A stretch of 10,173 nucleotides of DNA from Bacteroidales bacterium (GTDB taxonomy: Bacteria; Bacteroidota; Bacteroidia; Bacteroidales; Muribaculaceae), in contig SFER01000067.1 in NCBI GenBank assembly GCA_004557195.1, positions 1 through 10,173 on the forward strand, read 5' to 3'. The notes beneath the pieces were generated by a model. It was not told the DNA's origin, searched no databases, and saw nothing but the letters and a program-made list of their open reading frames with translations. Of this stretch, positions 6,743 through 10,173 are shown one piece after another. The translations under genes were made by a program, and so were the position numbers. Position 1 is the stretch's first letter. Every line of letters begins with the position of its first letter.

Positions 6743-8095
6743 ATGTCTGTTGAGAAATTAAAAGAGCTGGAATCAACCCCTGTGGGCAGGTTGCTTTGGA
6801 AATACAGTGTACCGGCAGTGGTCGGCACATTGGTAATGTCAACCTACAACATCATCGACAGGGTGTTTATCGGTCAAGGCGTAGGTGCTGAGGCGATAGC
6901 CGGACTTGCCGTCACCTTCCCTGTGATGAATATCAGCGCTGCTCTCGGCACCCTCATCGGTGTGGGCGCGGCATCGCGCATCTCGATAGCCCTCGGAGAA
7001 AAGAACCACCGCCTTGCCGAGCAAATCCTGGGCAACAGCTTGGTGCTCACCGTTATTATCGGAATCCTTTACATCAGTGCGATTGGACTGTTTCTCAAGG
7101 ATATTCTCCTCGCTTTCGGCGCCAACGAACTCACACTCCCTTATGCCTACGACTATATGTCGGTGCTTCTCCCCGGATTGCTCATCATCAACATCTGCTA
7201 CTCGTTTAACAATATGATGCGCACCTCGGGCTACCCCCAAAAGGCGATGATTACCATGATTCTCGGGGCGGTGCTCAATGTTACTCTCGACCCGATATTT
7301 ATCTTCTATCTCGACCTCGGAATAAAAGGAGCCTCGATTGCGACGGTGATTTCCATGACCATCTCGGCGGCATTTGTGATGACTCATTTTATCAATCCCA
7401 ACAGCATTCTGCATTTCAAGCGCGGAACTTTTGCTATCGACAAGGCTATTTTCATCTCCATCATCGGAATCGGCGCCGCACCATTTCTTGTAAATGTGTC
7501 GGGTAGTGCCATCAATGCCATTGTCAACCAAACATTGCTCCGCCATGGCGGCTATTTCGCCGTGGGTGCCGTGGGAATCTTCTCCACCTATGTACAATTG
7601 ATAATCATGATAATTATCGGTATCTGCCAGGGCGTGCAGCCCATTATCGGATACAATTTCGGCGCCGGGCACTTCGATCGCCTCAAGCACGCTTTTTGGC
7701 TCGGTGTGATTGTGGCAACCGCCATCTGCTTTGTCGGGTTTGTGGTGGGCGAACTTTTCCCGGAATATATCGCACGCGCTTTCACCACCGACGAGCAACT
7801 CATCGCCGTAACCATCAATGGTCTGCGTCTCAGTCTCTTGGCTTTCTCAATCGTGGGATTCCCCATTGTTGCGACAGCGCTGTTCCAGTCGATTGGCAAA
7901 GCCGGAGAATCGATATTCCTCGGACTTGCGCGCCAGGTGTTGTTTATCATCCCGCTGCTGCTCATCCTCCCGCGCTTCTGGCAACTCGACGGAGCATGGC
8001 TCTCCTACCCGCTTGCCGATGTGTGCGCCAATGCCTGCACCGCCTATCTCGTAATCCGCCAGTTCAAGAAATTCAAAGCGGTTGAGAAAAAATAG
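6743..8095 (+). CDS. MATE family multidrug/cation efflux transporter (MepA/NorM-like)
   Basis: A 450-aa inner-membrane antiporter, probably exporting organic cations or drugs in exchange for Na+ or H+. About twelve hydrophobic segments fill the protein. Family-typical stretches include STYNIIDRVFIGQGVG (33-48), GVGAASRIS (73-81), NNMMRTSGYPQKAM (156-169), LNVTLDPIF (178-186), ICQGVQPIIGYNFGAG (294-309) and FQSIGKAG (381-388), and the internal two-fold repeat of MATE proteins is evident. Length is normal. A TTG at 6725 would add six residues, but it lies within the -7 promoter box and upstream of the likely transcription start, so the ATG at 6743 is the start used here. The gene is divergent from the lipoprotein/prenyl synthase operon. 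No strong terminator is seen in 8096-8173. Substrate cannot be read from sequence. Confidence 0.93.
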   Translation: MSVEKLKELESTPVGRLLWKYSVPAVVGTLVMSTYNIIDRVFIGQGVGAEAIAGLAVTFPVMNISAALGTLIGVGAASRISIALGEKNHRLAEQILGNSLVLTVIIGILYISAIGLFLKDILLAFGANELTLPYAYDYMSVLLPGLLIINICYSFNNMMRTSGYPQKAMITMILGAVLNVTLDPIFIFYLDLGIKGASIATVISMTISAAFVMTHFINPNSILHFKRGTFAIDKAIFISIIGIGAAPFLVNVSGSAINAIVNQTLLRHGGYFAVGAVGIFSTYVQLIIMIIIGICQGVQPIIGYNFGAGHFDRLKHAFWLGVIVATAICFVGFVVGELFPEYIARAFTTDEQLIAVTINGLRLSLLAFSIVGFPIVATALFQSIGKAGESIFLGLARQVLFIIPLLLILPRFWQLDGAWLSYPLADVCANACTAYLVIRQFKKFKAVEKK

Positions 8096-8137
8096 CCCAT
8101 TTTTCCTCAATTAAGCCTGAATTGTAAATATTTTTAC

Positions 8138-8145
8138 TACTTTTG
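8138..8145 (+). promoter_or_regulatory. -7 promoter box of the beta-helix protein gene
   Basis: TACTTTTG matches TAnnTTTG. The expected start near 8149 would leave a leader of about 25 bases before the ATG at 8174. A proper -33 TTTG is not seen; only a TTG at 8122-8124, too close at 13 bases. Confidence rests on the -7 box and its position. Confidence 0.6.
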
Positions 8146-8173
8146 CACATATAATCTCTAAAATTATACGCTT

Positions 8174-9625
8174 ATGAAAAAAATCTACTCTCTAATCACT
8201 CTCGTTGCCCTTACAAGTGTGGCGGTAAGCGCCAGCAATTTTGTCTCTCCCGGCAACGGAACTCGTTACACTCTTGAATCGCTCAGCTCAATACCCGAAT
8301 CGGGTATCACTAAGGATGGCAACATCTACACTCTTGTAAATGAATCTCTCGAAATTTCGGCAAACGATGTGCTTCAACTCGACAATAATGCTGTGCTACG
8401 CCTCGGCAACAAAGCCCTCATTACGGTGTATGGACACTGCGACTTCGCCCAAGTGGACACTGCAACTATCACCCGCGCTTCTGCCGATGTTACACCCAAA
8501 GGCTTCTACGTGCGCGAGAATGGCTCGTTCGATGCCAAGCATGTCAATTTTGAATACACCCAGTTGAGGGCTTCATCTGACAAGCCTATCACACTCTCCA
8601 ACTGCACATTCCAATATGCCGACACCAAACTCAACTCGTCGGGTGCCGTAATCCTCACCGGCTCTTGCGATGGCAATATCATCGAAAATTGCCGATTTAT
8701 CAAGAATGTGTCGTGTGCCGTAGGTGGAGCAGCCAACTGTCCTACAGGTGTTATCATCCGCAACTGCTACCTCTATGACAACAACACCGGCAACAGCAAC
8801 CGTCCTCAACTCAATATCACCGTGGGCGGCGACTACGATGTTGAAATCACCGGCAACACTATCATCGGCACCGAACGCACAAAGGTGGGCGCTATCAGCG
8901 TGGCAAACATGCTCAGTCTCGCAGGCACCAACAAGGCTATCATCAAAGGAAACCGCATGATGAAAAACCGCTACGGTATCACCACTCTCGGTGCTCAGGA
9001 TGTGAAAATCATCGACAATATCATCGTTGACAACAAGTATGACCCCAGCCCGATGAACGGTGGTAGCGGTATCAGCATCTACGACTCTAACAACAAGCAA
9101 ACTTGCTACGTGGAAGGCAACTATATCGAAGGCAACCTCTGGGGTGTTACCGTTATCGGCTGCGGCAATGTGAACATGGGTAAAACCGAGGACAAAACTG
9201 CCGCCGACTACAACCCCGGTCGCAACGTGTTCAAGAACAACGGCAATAGCGATGTGCCTTACGACCTCTACAACAACTCGGCATACACAGTATATGCACA
9301 AGGCAACATCTGGAGCGTAGCCACTCAAGACGAGGCTTCCATCGAAACAGTCATCTTCCACCAAAAAGACAACAGCAGTCTCGGCGAGGTAATCTTCATG
9401 CCCGCCCAGATAACATCGGGTGTCGAGGATGTGAAAGTAGCCACACTCTCTTACAAGGAAGGTGTTGTTTACACCGCCGAGCCAAGTGAAATCGTTGTAT
9501 TCAATGCCGCCGGCGCAGTGGTTGCATCTTCGGGCAACGCAGTGAGCGAGTTCTCACTCGAAAACCTCGCAAGCGGTCTCTACATCGTCAAAGCCAACTC
9601 GCAGGCTATCAAAATCATGAAGTAA
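8174..9625 (+). CDS. Secreted right-handed parallel beta-helix repeat protein with T9SS type A sorting domain
   Basis: A 483-aa exported protein. The signal peptide is MKKIYSLITLVALTSVAVSA (1-20). Residues ~55-345 consist of successive beta-helix coils rich in Asn and Gly with recurring patterns such as LSNCTF, IENCRF, IIRNCYL, VEITGNTI, AIIKGNRM, VKIIDNII and CYVEGNYI, typical of the pectate-lyase/NosD-like fold (Asn ladder at turns). The cap GNIWSVATQDEASIETVIFHQKDN (377-400) followed by EVIFMP is a common ending of such repeats in Bacteroidetes. Residues ~416-483 form a T9SS type A-like C-terminal domain (GVEDV, VVFNAAGAVV, LENLASGLYIVKA, IKIMK), so the protein is probably carried through the outer membrane and anchored or released. 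No catalytic residues of a polysaccharide lyase can be assigned; a glycan-binding or structural role is as likely as an enzyme. It has its own promoter box and terminator, so it is probably monocistronic. Confidence 0.88.
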   Translation: MKKIYSLITLVALTSVAVSASNFVSPGNGTRYTLESLSSIPESGITKDGNIYTLVNESLEISANDVLQLDNNAVLRLGNKALITVYGHCDFAQVDTATITRASADVTPKGFYVRENGSFDAKHVNFEYTQLRASSDKPITLSNCTFQYADTKLNSSGAVILTGSCDGNIIENCRFIKNVSCAVGGAANCPTGVIIRNCYLYDNNTGNSNRPQLNITVGGDYDVEITGNTIIGTERTKVGAISVANMLSLAGTNKAIIKGNRMMKNRYGITTLGAQDVKIIDNIIVDNKYDPSPMNGGSGISIYDSNNKQTCYVEGNYIEGNLWGVTVIGCGNVNMGKTEDKTAADYNPGRNVFKNNGNSDVPYDLYNNSAYTVYAQGNIWSVATQDEASIETVIFHQKDNSSLGEVIFMPAQITSGVEDVKVATLSYKEGVVYTAEPSEIVVFNAAGAVVASSGNAVSEFSLENLASGLYIVKANSQAIKIMK

Positions 9626-9648
9626 ACAACTCTCTATTTCCAATAAAT

Positions 9649-9684
9649 CAGGTCGGTCCACCCGCTGGGCTGACCTGTTTTTTT
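9649..9684 (+). terminator. Intrinsic terminator of the beta-helix gene
   Basis: CAGGTCGGTCC (9649-9659) pairs with GGGCTGACCTG (9667-9677) over 11 bp, including two G-T wobbles, around a 7-base loop. Seven T residues (9678-9684) follow at once. It lies 23 bases after the TAA, as expected for a Rho-independent terminator. Confidence 0.92.
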
Positions 9685-9688
9685 ATTA

Positions 9689-9703
9689 GGCAAATATTTT
9701 GCC
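9689..9703. repeat. 15-bp palindrome over a -33 box, candidate operator
   Basis: GGCAAA and TTTGCC flank the 3-base spacer TAT. The right arm contains the TTTG (9698-9701) that serves as the -33 element of the next promoter, so a dimeric DNA-binding protein here would compete with RNA polymerase. The half-site recurs as ATTAGGCAA at 9685-9693 and 9790-9798, and TTGCC occurs at 9774-9778. No regulator gene is in the window. Confidence 0.4.
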
Positions 9704-9728
9704 GGTAAAAAATCTTTAATTAAATTTG
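9698..9728 (+). promoter_or_regulatory. Bacteroidetes-type promoter in the right-hand intergenic region
   Basis: TTTG (9698-9701), 19 bases, then TAAATTTG (9721-9728): both elements fit the consensus at normal spacing. Transcription would begin near 9732 and run rightward into a region without a clear long gene, so the target is either a small RNA/short ORF or a gene beyond the window's right edge. Confidence 0.55.
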
Positions 9729-9903
9729 TATCGGATTGGGGAAGGATAAAAATTTTCATATTCAACCCGAATTTTGCCACAAATTATTGATTAGGCAAGT
9801 AAAAAACATACATTTTATTAAAATAAGAGGACAAAAGACGCTCATTTTAATGATTGTTAAATTTAATTTGCATCGATTAATATTTTTGTTCATTTTTTTG
9901 TTT

Positions 9904-9911
9904 TACCTTTG
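9904..9911 (+). promoter_or_regulatory. Second rightward -7 promoter box
   Basis: TACCTTTG matches TAnnTTTG, and a TTTG at 9885-9888 lies upstream but only 15 bases away, closer than usual. The expected start is near 9915, about 27 bases before the ATG of a 30-codon ORF. The surrounding run is very AT-rich, so a chance match is possible. Confidence 0.5.
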
Positions 9912-9941
9912 CAACGTGATTGAAAGGAAAACCTCAAAATC

Positions 9942-10034
9942 ATGAAAACATCGCATGAAACCATGGCAATAATGCCAATGAAAACATTCGATACCCGAGA
10001 AGCCTCAAACGCTTCTCAATCCAAACAAAATTGA
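9942..10034 (+). CDS. Possible 30-aa small ORF / leader peptide
   Basis: ATG to TGA encodes MKTSHETMAIMPMKTFDTRE followed by ASNASQSKQN. It sits about 27 bases after the start expected from the -7 box at 9904-9911 and would be the first ORF of that transcript. The peptide is polar and has no signal or membrane segment. The DNA holds in-frame copies of ATGAAAACAT (9942 and 9978), and the 3' part contains a perfect 7-bp hairpin (9997-10003 with 10011-10017). It may be a leader peptide, a small protein, or simply an untranslated leader with a chance ORF. No family recognised. Confidence 0.25.
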   Translation: MKTSHETMAIMPMKTFDTREASNASQSKQN

Positions 10035-10076
10035 TTACGTTTCTTACAAGCAAGAATATATATACTTGAATTTTGG

Positions 10077-10147
10077 TTATGAGGGAGGTGTGCATTTGTG
10101 AAAATGCGCACTTTCGCTTTTAAATAACCCCATAAAAACCTCCATAA
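10077..10147 (+). other. Structured RNA element: GNRA-capped hairpin flanked by a long-range pairing
   Basis: GTGTGCATTT (10088-10097) pairs with AAATGCGCAC (10102-10111) over 10 bp with one G-T wobble, closed by the GTGA (GNRA) tetraloop. Outside it, GGAGGT (10084-10089) can pair with ACCTCC (10138-10143), extended by TTAT/ATAA (10077-10080 with 10144-10147) across a 3-base bulge. The outer pairing shares bases 10088-10089 with the hairpin, so the two may be alternatives or may trim each other. No T-run follows directly, so it is not an ordinary terminator. It could be the 5' leader structure of a gene beyond the window edge. Confidence 0.35.
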
Positions 10148-10173
10148 GTTAAATAGAGTGAAAATATTTGGCT

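Larger units (their letters stand above)
9685..10173. other. About 490-bp AT-rich region without a convincing long gene
   Basis: Between the beta-helix gene's terminator and the window's right edge no ORF has convincing coding character. An open frame from a TTG at 9736 to 9945 exists, but its translation (Lys/Ile/Phe-rich) follows base composition. The region instead holds two rightward promoter candidates, a palindrome, a short ORF, and hairpins at 9997-10017 and 10088-10111. It is probably the upstream regulatory region of a rightward gene whose start lies past base 10173. Confidence 0.6.

Noticed and set aside
6580..6828. 82-codon minus-strand frame across the divergent spacer
   Set aside because: It covers both promoters and the start of the MATE gene and encodes nothing recognisable.
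6839..7798. 319-codon minus-strand frame opposite the MATE gene
   Set aside because: The translation is a His/Asp/Glu/Gly-rich mirror of a hydrophobic membrane protein, the usual antisense artefact of transporters.
8096..8137. Weak hairpin CAATT/AATTG (8108-8124) as a terminator for the MATE gene
   Set aside because: The stem is only 5 bp of A/T-rich pairs with no clean T-run right after it; too weak to call.
9736..9945. 69-codon open frame starting at TTG in the right-hand spacer
   Set aside because: The Lys/Ile/Phe/Leu-rich translation follows the AT-rich base composition, no family is recognisable, and it runs across another promoter box and into the short ORF at 9942.

Overview
The window reads as chromosomal DNA of a Bacteroidales bacterium. 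The -7 boxes fit the Bacteroidetes consensus TAnnTTTG, Shine-Dalgarno sites are nearly absent, two exported proteins end in the type IX secretion (T9SS) style C-terminus, and one protein is a secreted C10 (streptopain-like) peptidase. Base composition looks close to 50% G+C in genes with AT-rich spacers, which would suit Muribaculaceae. That family assignment is inference only. I see no mobile element, CRISPR array, tRNA or rRNA.

Layout. Bases 2-1528 (+) hold most of a uridine/nucleoside kinase cut by the left edge. It converges on a five-gene minus-strand cluster (6570 down to 1560), and the two meet at a perfect 34-bp palindrome that serves as a two-way terminator and contains both stop codons. 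In transcription order the cluster is: a 96-aa lipoprotein-like protein, a 224-aa exported protein of unknown function, a trans-type polyprenyl diphosphate synthase, a TatD-family metal hydrolase, and a 771-aa secreted C10 cysteine peptidase. Junctions are -29, +4, -4 and +9 bp, so one transcript from the promoter at 6575-6606 is likely. That promoter lies so close to the first ATG that the mRNA may be leaderless.

Divergent from this cluster is a MATE-family efflux transporter (6743-8095, +), whose -7 box TAACTTTG is identical to that of the minus-strand promoter. Next comes a secreted right-handed beta-helix protein with a T9SS C-terminal domain (8174-9625, +), with its own -7 box and a strong terminator at 9649-9684.

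The last ~490 bases (9685-10173) hold no convincing long gene but are rich in signals: a promoter (9698-9728) whose -33 box lies inside a 15-bp palindrome, a second -7 box (9904-9911), a possible 30-aa ORF with internal repeats and a hairpin, and a GNRA-capped hairpin flanked by a GGAGGT/ACCTCC pairing. This resembles the regulated leader of a gene lying beyond the right edge.

Together the genes cover nucleotide salvage, isoprenoid chain synthesis, a housekeeping hydrolase, export-dependent surface or secreted proteins, and drug/cation efflux. No multi-gene defence or mobile system is evident. The least explained parts are the two small exported proteins heading the operon and the structured right-hand leader.
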